Assembly (NCBI GenBank): GCA_029959085.1
Contig: JARWIR010000010.1
Location: 18,063,001 to 18,127,000 of the forward strand
Direction: 5' to 3'
DNA: 64,000 nucleotides
Source of the DNA: Nemophila menziesii
Taxonomy: Eukaryota; Streptophyta; Magnoliopsida; Boraginales; Hydrophyllaceae
How positions within the stretch are numbered: the first letter of the stretch is position 1; every line of letters starts with the position of its first letter. Position numbers and translations under genes: made by a program. Below the pieces are notes generated by a model. It had not been told where the DNA came from, made no database searches, and saw only the letters and a program-made list of their open reading frames with translations. Below, piece by piece: positions 12,415 through 24,119 of the stretch.

Positions 12415-12555
12415 AATTTTGGATGTACGAATATTATGATTATTAGGATTAACCATTTATATTATGACACATGTCCCATGTTTATTGAATTCCATAAACT
12501 AATCTATAGATACTTATTTATATATTTTACCATCCAATATTAGATTGAAGTCTTA
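12415..12555. mobile_element. MITE-2-like element, block A copy 2 (internally deleted)
   Basis: Same element as at 2195, but about 27 bp including the right foldback arm (CATGTGTCTTG) is gone between TCTATAGA and TACTTATT. Copy 5, otherwise its closest relative, keeps the arm, so this loss is private to copy 2. Confidence 0.4.
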
Positions 12556-12708
12556 CCCTTGGAAATATCATATTATATCAAAGAGGAAGGAAAGGTTAAA
12601 AGAATTGTGTGTTTAAGTTATATATTTTTTTGTTAAAAAAGATAAAACTAACAAAAAAAAGAAAGAAAGATGTTCTTGTTTCTAATAGACACTATGTATT
12701 TTATTATT

Positions 12709-12897
12709 GGAAAATTCTTTCATCCAATATGATCCTACACCAATCATATTCATACACATACCCCATGTTTTAAACTAACAACACATACCCCATGTTTTAA
12801 ACTAACAAAAGTAACTAAATTGTTAATCTAATGACAGGTGTTTTGTTATAATAATCAATGGATATGATGTAAATATTGGACCATGGAAGTTTTATCC
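12709..12897. mobile_element. MITE-1: 189-bp insertion with 9-bp target duplication
   Basis: The element is flanked by TTTATTATT on both sides (12700-12708 and 12898-12906). Copies 1, 3 and 4 have the empty site GTATTTTATTATTATTC with a single TTTATTATT. The ends are imperfect inverted repeats: GGAAAATTCTTTCATCCAAT at the left and the reverse complement of TTGGACCATGGAAGTTTTAT plus CC at the right. Inside are two tandem 27-bp units (12755-12781, 12782-12808) containing CATACCCCATGTTTTAAAC. A 9-bp duplication would suit a Mutator-type MITE, but the A+T-rich target makes the exact length ambiguous. Confidence 0.65.
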
Positions 12898-12906
12898 TTT
12901 ATTATT

Positions 12907-14300
12907 ATTCATTAAAAAATTCTATGAAACCCTAACAGCCGCCACTACATCGGCTATACATAAAACAATACTCACAACAATCTGTCATTTATATAATATT
13001 TTTCTCACAGTCAATCTATGATTTCTCTTTGTATTTGATCTTCTGTAAACACCCACCCTATTCCTTATGAATGTACACATTTTCATATCCCCGTTTTTTC
13101 TCTGTGAATCTAAAAATTCATATCTCGTATATCTGTTATCTCAGATTGTTGGTCATGACATTTCAATCAATGGTTCATCAAAAGGTAAAATTAAATATTT
13201 TTATTATATATAATTACTTGAAGCATTCTCTTTTATGTTCTTTGTCAATATATTTATGTAATTATTAATAAAAAAAAATTCCTAGATATTTTATGTTATA
13301 TCTTATTATAAAACTTATAATAATCATCAATTCAATATTATTTGATGAATCTGATGTAAAAATCGATTATACCTTAGCAATTTAAAAATAATTGTAATTT
13401 TAAATTCAGTATTTGTAATCTTACCTTATCATATACTCTGGTCATATGTTACATCATATTGATTAATTACTATAAAACAGAATATTTAAGAATTATGGAT
13501 GAAATTCATTGATATTTATTCACTCAAATTTCTTTCTTCAATTTAGTTATGTTTTTGGTTGACCTTTACCTATTAAGGATGGATTCGATAGATTTTGGGT
13601 ATGCATTTGTGTGAAACGAGTTCAGTTCGATTATAAATATTTAAACTTGAATGTATCTAATACTTCATCCTTAAATTCATTTTCTCATAGTATGACATAT
13701 TCTTTCAAAACTGAACTTTTGTTATGTTATTTACTAAAATTAATTTTATTTGAAATATGAAATCCATAAAAACAATGATATATATATGTGTAGATATATA
13801 TATATATATATTCACACTTTTTATATTTGATTATAGGTCTTCCAATGGGATTCACTTCACATGCTGAAAAACACACGAATATGGGTAACAAATATTGAAG
13901 GATACAAGGTCAAACCTAACAAAACATGTTTAGTAAAACAATATAACAAGATTAAAACCATCAAACGACAACGACAAGACTAAAACCTTCAAACGACCAC
14001 GACGCAGGATTGTTATACATCGTGGTGAGTTCTGCCTTTGATGCGGGATTGTTATGCATCGTGGCGAGTTCCTCCTTTGCTTTTTATGTAATAAGGAGCG
14101 ACGATTTATTTATCGTACTAAAAAAACAACCTAGTGTTTTCTTAATTATATGTGTGTATGTCAATGTATTGTAATAACATGAAAACAACTATATAAACGC
14201 TTTATACATATTTTATGAGCATGCATATTTTGTGTTGAGATTAATAGTGTTTCAAATAATTTGAATTTTTTTTTGCTATTATATATAAGAATTACATTAT
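12907..14300 (+). repeat. Unit P, block A copy 2 (no PIAL exons)
   Basis: Telo-box at 12927-12935. The head matches copy 1, including the MVHQK|GTAAAA donor near 13184. The second half is shortened: TTTAAATTCAG runs straight to TATTTGTAATCTTACC near 13410. At 13580 the sequence passes from AAGGATGGATT to CGATAGATTTTGGGTATGCAT, with no PIAL exons, as in form B. The tail includes a short AT run near 13795-13811 and a 39-bp tandem duplication. No coding potential seen. Confidence 0.65.
14004..14081. repeat. Two tandem 39-bp units
   Basis: The two units both read GC(A/G)GGATTGTTAT(A/G)CATCGT at their starts and follow one another exactly (14004-14042, 14043-14081). It is the most G+C-rich short stretch in its neighbourhood. 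Only one degenerate trace (ACGCGGGATTAATAAGGAGCG) is present in block C near 39092. Copy also at 58722-58799. Confidence 0.7.
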
Positions 14301-15164
14301 ATAATGACGACCTCCATTTTATATAATGAAAAAAAGAAAGGAAAATTAAAATAATTTTCATTCTTCTTTTCAACTTTTTTAAGAAACAGGTTTCGGTATG
14401 AGAACAAAAATTGTTTCTTAAATTATTTTATATCTGCTTTGAACTGATATTTTATTTTAATTGTTTAATTTTTAGCTTAGAAACAATAAATAGTTCCGTA
14501 TGAAATAATCTCACAATGAAAATTATGTTACATTCAAGAACTTTGTTTGGTGGATGTTATAACATTGAAATGATTCTATAGGTTTGAATGGGTGGTATTG
14601 TGGAATTTATTTAGAATTCAACTCTAAAACTAAAAGTTAACCAATTATTGCATAAAGATGGTGGCAATAAGTAATCTCCTATAAATCTACAAAACATTAT
14701 TCTCTATATACTAAAATAATGGAAATAGAGGCTAACTAATTTTCCAAAAAATCCTACATTTTTAGTTATATAACAAGACAATTAATTACATAATATAATC
14801 TCGAACTCATGGACAACAGAGGTAAAGCTACCCTTATATCACAACTTAGCTATTTATTGGTGTGATTCACACAATAAAAATTAATCGAAAACAAAGGTTC
14901 AAATACTAATTAGTAAAATAATGGTAATTTGCACATGGATTCGTGGTGCAAAACAATAAATCCAAAAATATACTTAAAAGTTATACATTAGTATTAACTA
15001 CATTGTACAAATTTAGTATATGGTCAAATAAAAAACTAGAACCATAAGAGAAAAATTAAACCAAGTAGTTTCTACAATAACATATGTAATCTCAACTACT
15101 GACTCAAAATTTAATTTTCTTCACAATTAGTATATGAAGAGCACAAAAAAATCTAAATTACCTA

Positions 15165-15258
<94 letters not shown>

Positions 15259-15479
15259 AGAAAGAAAGAGAGGACTCAAGAGGAAAGCTAACAACTCATT
15301 TCAAAGTGAGCTAACAATCTAAGGCATAACAAAATTCCTATACAAGCTATTTCGCAACAAAACCAAAGGATAAACAAACATATTCATTCCCCCAAAAAAA
15401 ACATAAATTGAAAAAGACAACCAACAGATTTAAATAAATTAGAAGCGTACACACACCAAACAAATTGAATCTTCCTACA
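14301..15479. other. Non-coding flank of D1 with long (AT)n
   Basis: A+T-rich sequence without a credible gene. It is shared with 59020-60180 and, diverged, with 35280-36230. It lies beyond the 3' end of the minus-strand D relic. The only strong feature is the microsatellite at 15169-15250. Confidence 0.6.
15169..15250. repeat. (TA)n microsatellite, about 41 units
   Basis: Uninterrupted TA repeat of about 82 bp. The equivalent tract in the duplicated copy (59892-59944) is about 53 bp, and D2 has only a stub (TATATATATA near 35998). Confidence 0.97.
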
Positions 15480-16590
15480 TTACAACCTAAAAAGTCTCTT
15501 CCTATTCCTCCCTTTACTCTTTGGCATATGCCACCTGGGATGAACCTGTACCAAATTACTCATTGATCAGTCTAGGTACACGATCAGCTGGTTCTTCATT
15601 TTAACAATATCTATTTTAATAGACCTCATAGCCACAATCAAATCCTCACAAGTTAGACTATTCCAATTCAATTTTTTACGATGTTAATTAGCATCATATG
15701 TTATATAGCTAAAATATGTATGTATTAGTAAAACATTAAACAATAATTTACAAGATTAATTATTAAATCACCTCAACATACTGAACTTCACTCCACGTTA
15801 GGAATACGCTAACGAGCCGAACGATTCCTACTTTCTGATCCATACCCAATATTAGAAAATACAACTGTCACCTTTACTTGACAATAAATTTGAATCCTCT
15901 CCAATGCCTTATAAAAATCTCGTGCTCTTTTGGTTGAAATATTTATTGTTTAAATTCAGCATATGCTACTGCTAAAGAGAGTCCAAGTATGTACGATGCT
16001 CTTTCAATAAACGTAATATGCTTCTCTGGGATGTTATAAGTTGGAACATCAAATGGGACTCCACCTTTGATACTTCCTTTCAAGCCTCCTAGAAAAAAAT
16101 ACATATATAAGATGATTATAATGTTTATTAGGCTAATCAAAACTGAAATTTAACGGTTAAGAATGACCACTTGAGTTTGGTTTCCTGGTTGATGTGTGTG
16201 ATCTGCTCACAATACGAGAGACTTGTGAATCGAATCTAGTGATCTTAGCTTGCTCTATGGTTAACTAAAGCCAATTATTTGCCTATTCCATGGTTTGAGA
16301 GTTGGCACATAATTCCTTATAAATTTTAAATAATCAAATAAGAAACTCTTAGAGACGGACACAAATGGAGGAAGGGTAGTTTTAACTAACCAGTAGCTTG
16401 ACAGAAGGCTTGCAAAACGAAGGAAAAAAGGTATATGTATAACATAAGATAAAGCAGACAAAATCTATGATATCTTGTGAGTATATGATATATGTCCGAG
16501 CATTTTCTAATAGGACAACAGTTGCTTATGTATGTCAAAATAATACGAACCACTTTCTTGATTGGATCTTTGGAGATACACAACTACTAG
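15480..16590 (-). pseudogene. Block D relic 1: multi-exon minus-strand gene remnant, family unknown
   Basis: Two exon-like parts are clear on the minus strand. 16088 down to 15772 starts after TTTTTTCTAG and ends at TTGAG|GTGATT. It reads IKGGVPFDVPTYNI, ITFIERASY, LSLAVAYAEFKQ and, after a frame slip, RDFYKALERIQIYCQVKV. 15708 down to 15480 starts after TATTTTAG and reads LTCEDLIVAMRSIKIDIVKM and LVQVHPRWHMPKSKGRNRK, ending at TAA. Upstream traces near 16200-16310 read CEQITHINQETKLK. Stops and a frame slip show it is dead. Peptides are conserved with the diverged D2, so the ancestor was coding. The family was not recognised. Confidence 0.5.
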
Positions 16591-16689
16591 GTAAAAATTT
16601 CTATAAGATTCACATATCGATTTTAAACATGACATATCGAGATTAGGTTAAAGATAATACAATTTTGTACAATTTTAAGAAAAATTCTT

Positions 16690-16845
16690 CGATCCAATAT
16701 TAAATGGACCAATATTACTATTAGCCATTTACAACACATGTCCCATGTTAATAGAATTTCATAAACTAATCTATAGACACGTGTCTTGTTATTATATCCA
16801 ATTTATATATTGGACCATCCAATATTGGGAAGTCTTACTCTAATT
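16690..16845. mobile_element. MITE-2-like element in D1
   Basis: The left end GATCCAATATTAAATGGACCAA and right end TTGGACCATCCAATATTGGG form an imperfect inverted repeat. Inside are ACACATGTCCCATG and AGACACGTGTCTTG, the same arms as in the A-block copies. Confidence 0.45.
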
Positions 16846-17099
16846 TTAGTGTTAAAAATTAATTTTTTTACCTTAAATTTAGGTTTTTTATTGTTGCTGG
16901 CGTATTCAACCGTAGAACAAGAGAAGTAATACAAATAGAAAAAAAATCTATAATTAGATTCAATAAGTTATTGGAAATATCATATCAAATATAAATAGAA
17001 AGTTATTGGAAATACCATATCATATTAAAGAGGAAGGAAGAGTTAAAAAAATTGTATGTTTAAATTATATTTTTTTTGTGTTTTGTTAAAAAATAAATT

Positions 17100-18960
17100 A
17101 ACAAAAAAAGAAAGAAAGATTTTGTTTATGTTTCTAATCGACACTATATAAATCATTGTTATTCATAAAAAAATATATGAAACCCTAACCACTGCCACTA
17201 CATCGGCTATACATAAACCATACTCACAATAATTTATCATTTATATAATCTTTTTCTCACTGTCAATCCATACTTTATCTTTATATTGGATCTTCTGTAA
17301 GCACCTTCCCTACTCCTCATTGGATGTACTTCCTGAATCTAATAATTCATATCTTATATTCCTTGGTATCTCTATAGTTGGTCATAACATTTCAATAAAT
17401 GGTTCATCAAAACGTTAAAGTAAATATGTTTACTATATATGAGTACTTGTTGCGTTTCTTCTATGTTTTTTGTCAATATATTTATATAATCATTAATAAA
17501 AAAGTATTTTTCTCAGATATTTTATGTTTTATCTTGTTATAAAACTTACAATAATAAACATGCAATTCACTATTATTTGATAAATCTAAGGTAAAAACTG
17601 ATTATATCTTGGCAATTTAAAAGTAATTATAATTTCAAATTCAATGTTTACCAAATTGTAGTTGTTTTGCAGGTGCTTTTTGGCCTCTTTAGCATAAAGT
17701 TTCTTGTCACAATTTCAAAGCTTTGATTATCAATAACTATTTTTTTTCATTCATTGTTTTAATCTTTTAAGATGTAAATGGGAAAATGAGACTTGAACTA
17801 GAGAACATATGATTAGTACTTAGAATTGTCAAAATTAGTTATACTTTTTCAAAGGTTTGAGTTGAGAGAAAGAGATAAGGATTAGAGTAATCCAGTAATA
17901 CACATGGTTGGGAATTATTTATTATCTTACCTTCTCATGTACTCCAGCATGTTACATCATATTGATTAGTTATTATAAAACGGAAAATCTAGGAGTAATG
18001 GATGAAATTCGTTGATATTTATTCATTCAAATTTCTTTCTTCAATATAGTTATGTTGCTGGTTGACCTTTACCAATTAAGGATTCAATAGATTTTGGGTC
18101 TGCATGTACAAACTTTATAATGTTATAATGATTATTCGTGTAAAAAATAAGTTCTATTAAATTATAAATATTTAAAGTTTAATGTATCTAATCACTCTCC
18201 TCAATTATGACCAGCATATTTAATATCTTTATTTGAGAAGATTTGATAAATTACCTTGGATTTGCAAGAAGATCATATCATAAGGTTGCCCAAAAGGTCT
18301 AGTTTGTTCTTAAATTCATTTTCTCATAATATGTAATATTCTTTCAAAACTGAATTTTGACTATGTTATCTATTAGAAAAAATTTATTCGAAATATAAAA
18401 TCCATACAAACAATTATATGTATATATATATTCACTCTTTTTAATTTGATTATAGTCTTCCAATGGGATTTTCTAAACATGCTGAAAAAAAAAGAATATG
18501 GGTAACAAATTTTGAAGGATATAAGGTCAAACTAAGCAAAACATGTTTAGTAAAATACGATAACAAGATTAAAACCATCAAACGACCATGACAAGACTAA
18601 AACCTTCAAGCTGACTTACACTGAAAATGCTCAGATAAGCAAAATAACCAATTCAAATACGTTAAAGATATGTGTGTATGTCATAATGTATTGTAATAAC
18701 ATGAAAATAACTATATATAGCTTTACATATAAAAAACAATATTAAAATCTTTAGGTGTTACATACACTTTATATATATCTTATGAGCATGCATAATTTGT
18801 GTTCAGATTAATAGTATTTTAAATATTTAGAAAATATTTTTTTGCTATTATATATAATAATTCCGTTGGTTAAAACTTTAAAAAAATGTTTGGGTTATAC
18901 TATTTTCAAATTATTCCTTTGCAAAAGTGTTTGATAATTTTTTTCGAGCATTTATCATTA
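17100..18960 (+). repeat. Unit P, diverged form B, copy 2 (complete 3' end)
   Basis: Telo-box at 17180-17188, then CCACTGCCACTACATCGG, a TATA-like TTTATATAATC, and an acceptor-like TTTTGCAG near 17671. The tail passes GGATTCAATAGATTTTGGGT with no PIAL exons and runs without a break into Q1. No coding potential seen. Confidence 0.65.
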
Positions 18961-20290
18961 TATTTCCTTTATATCAATTAAAATATAGCAAATAATTTCA
19001 TCAAGTAAATAATTTATGAAATGATACCTTGTATAATTTATTAAGTATGAAATACATAACCTATCAATGAAACAACAATCTTCTGATTACCAAAAACCTT
19101 CGACGCACTTTCTTATGGGTGATTTTTAAAGACATTAGATATCAGCTCGTAAAGGTGTCCGAGAACAACTACTGACGTATCAATACCTACAATTAAATAA
19201 TTTAGCTGTAAAATATTACCATCAAATATTTGTTGTAGTTATAAATATTAGATAAACCAATCCTAAAATATATGTCACAACTCCATAATGGTCATTCTCC
19301 TGCAGCCATATATATGTTGTGATCGAGCAACTTAAATACTAGTTATGGAAAATCAAATTTCTGCAGAAATTGATTAGTAAAACCTTTGTATGTTTGGAGT
19401 CTACACTCCAAATCTGACTAATTTAAAGGTCTACTCGCAAGATTTCCTCTAACTATTTAGTTCAATTCGTGTTAGATAATGTTTACTTTATAGTTATCAT
19501 GGGTAGTCTATAATTGTCCACATTGTTTTTTATTTGAGTGTAGTTGATGATATAAGTTATGAACATGTGATTCCTTCCTATTACTTTTGTTAGTAAATTG
19601 TGCTTTATTCAAAAATAAAGTTACATCAAGTGGGAGCTAAATTTTACTTGTGGAATATTTCAAATGCAGCGCTCACTTCAGTAATGGTTACGTTATAATG
19701 TTACAAGTTTCTTTAGCAAATTCCTTAATTAATAAAATTAAATTGATTTGGATACTCAATACAAAAAAACTTTAGCACTTATATTTTAAATAGAACACAG
19801 TCATATTTAATCTTAATAAATGTGTTAAAATAGAGATTAGGGGACTCATTTAATCACACAAGGATTTCTATTAAGCATATTATTTTCTAAAATAAAGATA
19901 TTTTATCAGTACGCAATTTACATTGTCAAAAACTATTATTTTTTCAATCTAGCTCAACAAAATTGATAAATGTACTCCCACATAGTATTGTTCTTTTCCT
20001 ATCATATATTCAAAAGTATGGAAAAGAATATTAATTTGTTTGTGACTACCAACGAATAGTGATTTTAGAAGTATAAACATTTGATAGATTTTATACTCAA
20101 GTAAGGTGAAACTTTGGCAACCAACTATGTGTATTTATCTATAGAGAATTGAAGGGAAGAATCTACACCCAATAATATCGGTTGTTGGGTTGTGATATAC
20201 ATTTGAGGAATTAATAAGTTGATATGACGACCAGGATCGCCTGCACCTTTATAAGGTTGGTGTTGCGGTTCCAGGTGTTATAATAATATG
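18961..20290. repeat. Block Q copy 1
   Basis: A+T-rich segment following form B, shared with Q2, Q3 and Q4. It is mostly featureless. On the minus strand near 19140-19192 an acceptor-like TTTAATTGTAG precedes a frame reading GIDTSVVVLGHLYELIS, probably an old exon. It ends with AAGGTTGGTGTTGCGGTTCC, after which L1 begins. Confidence 0.55.
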
Positions 20291-22150
20291 TGACCTATGG
20301 AACTGTGATTCCATGCAAGCTTATAGGTTGTCTTCAAGTAAAAATATGATAACCTCAAGGTTTTTATTTCAAGTTAAGGACTAAAGTGAAAATAATATAA
20401 ATGACTAACTAAAATGCAATTACATTAAAAAACTAAAGAGAATAGAAAATAAGAACGTGGTGCTTGATCCTTGCGAGTAATCCTTCTAATAAATTATAAT
20501 CTCGTTATCAGTATAAGGGCGAATTGAGTTATTCTCATTAATTAATGCTCATTAGCACTCTAACTCACTATCTGAGTGAACATAGATCATAACCTTACAC
20601 ACTCACCGACTATCTAATGAATTAATTTCTTTATCCCTATTGACTACCTAGCGGACAAGACCGTCCAGTTAAATGTCGCGCAATAGGTGTTTATATACTA
20701 TTTATGAAAATCCAAACCCTTTTCTGGGTTTTAGACAAAAACCTCAAAGTAGGTATACCTGATCACGATATAGATATGCAACTAGCAGAAATATATAGAA
20801 CGATGGAATAAATAAACTTCAATAACATAATAGTCCCAAAATCCAAAACAAAACTAATAATGGATTAGGGTTCATACCCATTGCGAATTTCAAGCATAAA
20901 ATGTTCATCTCATACTAAATAAATAAAAATACAATACAAATAGTGATAAGATCATGTTTAAAAGACAAAGTAGAACGAGGTTAGTCTTTGAGTTAAAGGC
21001 AATTGTGATATGGGATGGAGAAGAATTGTTGGGTTCATAGACTAACTCTTCTCTTCTTCTCATCCTCTGAAATAAGCGCTCCTTTCTCTTTCTTTTCCTC
21101 CTCTGCTAATGAATAAAATGATAGATTTCCCAAAGATAATGAAATGGAGGCTACAAAAGCGCTTATAAAATTGATAAAAACGGATTAAGGTCTTTGATGG
21201 GAACAATATTAGGTTAAATTAGCCAAATCCCTTTTTTACTTAAAATATTTCAGGTTTGAGCCAGCAGCGGTTACTAGTATAACTTTTTCATCTTAACTTT
21301 GAATCGAATTCCATCACATGCGCAACGAAACAAATTTCAAGCTCTCTCTACATAAAACAGAATAGGGTAAAAAGCTCTCACAAAATATTCAAGTGAATGT
21401 AAGGCGCAAAGACTTCTCTAGTAAAAGCTCCAACAATTCAAAGTGATTCTAAGCTCAAATTTTGCTTTAACTTGAAATTTTTCTTGACTTAATGACATAT
21501 TATCATCATCATCATTGACCTTTTATCAAGAATGTATCTAAAAAATACACATTGAACACACAATTAATGCACAAAATCTCTATAGACAGTAATAAGTCCA
21601 AAACTCGAGGTAAGTCATACCGTAGTGGAGTTGAAGTAACTATAGATTAATTAATAAAACAGTTTAAAAAGATGCGAGAGATATACAAAATGGTCTGAAT
21701 ACATGTACTGGAGATTATGATAATAAATCTTAAGAAAAACGACTATCATCCTCATAAAATATTCTTGGATCAGGTATTGCAATTTAAAATTATGTTTTTC
21801 CTATAACACTCCATATTGTAAATTGGGTCACAACCCTTTAACTTTGCTTGACTTGGACCGTGACAAGACCGTCGCGACACATTTGAACATGATACACTTA
21901 TTTTTTATATATATATATATCCCTTCACATTTGAACATTTTGAATATTATTAGAATAGAACCAAATTAATTTTTCATAAAAGCAAACAATATGGACAGTC
22001 AAATACGTCATGTTGTATTGAAAATATTATTTAAAACAATTCAATGATTCTTAATTCTATCTCACCGAATAGATATTGTGATATAAAAAAACTCTTATAA
22101 ATACCAGTCAATTAAGATTTCTCAAACTAAGAAAAATTATGTTTAATGTC
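20291..22150. repeat. Block L copy 1 (relative of block G)
   Basis: The left part matches block G (ACTGTGATTCCATGCAAGCTTA, GACTACCTAGCGGACAAGACC, TCGCGCAATAGGTG). It has an extra stretch with CACTCTAACTCACTATCTGA missing from G and lacks the G hairpin (GATAACCTCAAGGTTTTTAT here). From about 20960 it differs completely from G. A short AT run lies near 21905-21922. It looks like an old element relic, perhaps LTR-type, but no LTR, primer site or ORF could be assigned. Confidence 0.5.
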
Positions 22151-24119
22151 TCAATTATAAGGTTGGTGTTGCAGTTCCAAGTGTGATAATAATTTGCGAC
22201 CTATAGAATTGTTACTGCACGCAAGCTTATGGGTTGTCTTAAAGTAAAAATATGATAACCTCAAGGTTATCATTCCTCGGGTACTACCAAGATTATATTA
22301 ACCGTGTCTCGAATTCAATGTTATGCAGAGTTGGCAAGTTAATATAAATGTTGCATTTTCAATGAAGGACTAAAGTGAAAATAATTAAATGACTAACTAA
22401 AATGCAATTAAATTAAACTACAAAAGAGAATAGAAAATAGGAATTAAATGTTTGATCCTTGCGTGTAATCCTCCTAATAAATCATTATCTTGTCATTAGA
22501 ATAAGGGTGAATTGAGTAATTCTCATTAATTTTCTTGTCCCTATTGACTACCTAGCGGACAAGACCGTTCGGTTAAATGCCGCCCAATAGGTATTTACAT
22601 ACTATTTCTGAAAATCCAACCCCTCATCCGGGTGTTAGACGAAAACCTCAAACTACTTATACATGATCAAGATATAGATAGGCAACTAGCAGAAATATAT
22701 AAAACAATTGAATAAAAAACTTCAATTTATTTCAATAATTTAGTCATCCCAAAAAGCCAAAACAAACTAATAATTAATTAGGGTTCATACCCATTGCAAA
22801 TTTCAAACATAAAATGTTCATCTCATACTAATTAACTAAAAATACAATAGAAATAATGATATAATCATATTTTTTTACAAACGAGTTGATGCATAATACG
22901 GATAATACAGAGTCACTAAAATGCCAACCACAAAGTTGATGCATAGACAACTTTAACCGCTGAGCTCCACGGGTTGTTGGTTATTGTATTGTTTTGTTTT
23001 AATTATGAAAAAAAATTGTTTCAGTTTTCCAACGAATTATAAAAAGAGGGAGAACTATCACCCTCTGGGTAATACTAAACTGATATTTCCGCTACACTCC
23101 TTTCTTCTTTGGTTTAATTGGCGCATTGGTTTTCTTTTGTTGGACAGATTTGTTTCTGAAAATAAACAATTTTAACAGTTTTGGTGATTTGAACTTCCAA
23201 CATCAAACTACATTTAACGTAATATACTCTAACTGTTAGGATAAGAGTAGTTTTTGGTTCTTTGATTTGTGTATTGGGAGATGATGGTCACTGATATATT
23301 TTAAAAAAATAAAAAAAAACATGATTAAAAGTTTTTTAACTATTGTGGTTCGATTTTTTTTTTTTTTAAAAACACAGTTGAAAGTTTTTTAACTGGTGTG
23401 GTTTGAATTGTTAACCAACCTGATCAAAGGAGACAAAACACTCCACCACTATACTAGTTTCTTTTAACTAGCTACATTGTGCGAATAGAACAATTTGTAC
23501 ACTCTTTCACTCCGGAACCATATATCTCGTTCATGTTCACCATTGGTTCTATTATTTTTATACTTAATTTTATGACTATTTGACATAGAAGAAAAATATC
23601 TTTGCCCTAAACTTATATATGAAACTGGTGTAATTTGACCATTGTGTTATTTTATCATGTTTGATGTATATGACCATATGTCTTAATTATAAGCATGTGT
23701 ACTTATGATTGTTTTATGCTAAATATGAACTTAGTTTTGTAACCATGCTTCCGTGTAACACAATATAAATGTGAAACTCTAGATAGCTTTTTTACGAGGT
23801 AAAATGTATCTTAAATATGTTTGATACATGACTTGCTAGTTAATATATTATATTTTGTCAATTGCATATGTATATATATATTGAAAATTGGGTTATTTTA
23901 CGGATATATTTGATTCCAAAACTACTAAACCATACGGGTCTAGTTTATTCCATATTAATTAATTGTATTAGAATAGTGGAAGATCTGTAGGGAACTTATC
24001 ATTTTGTCTTGATGAAATTGAATTATAACTAGATAAACAAAAGTATGGTGATTCATTATTGAGAATATAGTGAATTTTCTGTTTCACTTCTTTTGTTTTT
24101 TTACGAGTTCTATTTGCAT
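22151..24119. repeat. Block G copy 2: non-coding leader upstream of copia copy 3
   Basis: It starts AAGGTTGGTGTTGCAGTTCC, then CCTATAGAATTGTTACTGCACG. The GATAACC-TCAA-GGTTATC stem lies at about 22253-22270, followed by CCTCGGG (mutated from CCCCGGG). The frame at 22984-23175 lies in non-coding leader and is not conserved in other copies, so it is not called. Confidence 0.6.

Larger units (their letters stand above)
1..19306. repeat. Left copy of a long-range segmental duplication
   Basis: This stretch is repeated in the same orientation at about 44680-64000. Landmarks keep an almost constant offset: the integrase motif start (1 and 44681), the copia junction (10266 and 54945), PIAL exon starts (3516 and 48195), minus-strand D exons (15772 and 60466) and telo-boxes (17180 and 61871). 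Offsets drift only from 44665 to 44740, explained by small indels and AT-repeat length changes. The match runs off both window ends, so true borders are not visible. Repeat identity was judged by reading aligned stretches, not by a full alignment. Confidence 0.93.

Noticed and set aside
14004..14081. 39-bp tandem pair as a satellite
   Set aside because: Only two units at each of two duplicated sites; a local tandem duplication is enough.
15134..15322. Frames made of Ile-Tyr repeats (also 42531 and 58403)
   Set aside because: They are translations of (TA)n microsatellites.
16386..16583. Minus-strand 65-66-codon frames near D1 (also 61080-61277) as separate genes
   Set aside because: The frame is not kept in the diverged D2 block, whereas other D frames are; probably intron or shadow sequence of the D relic.
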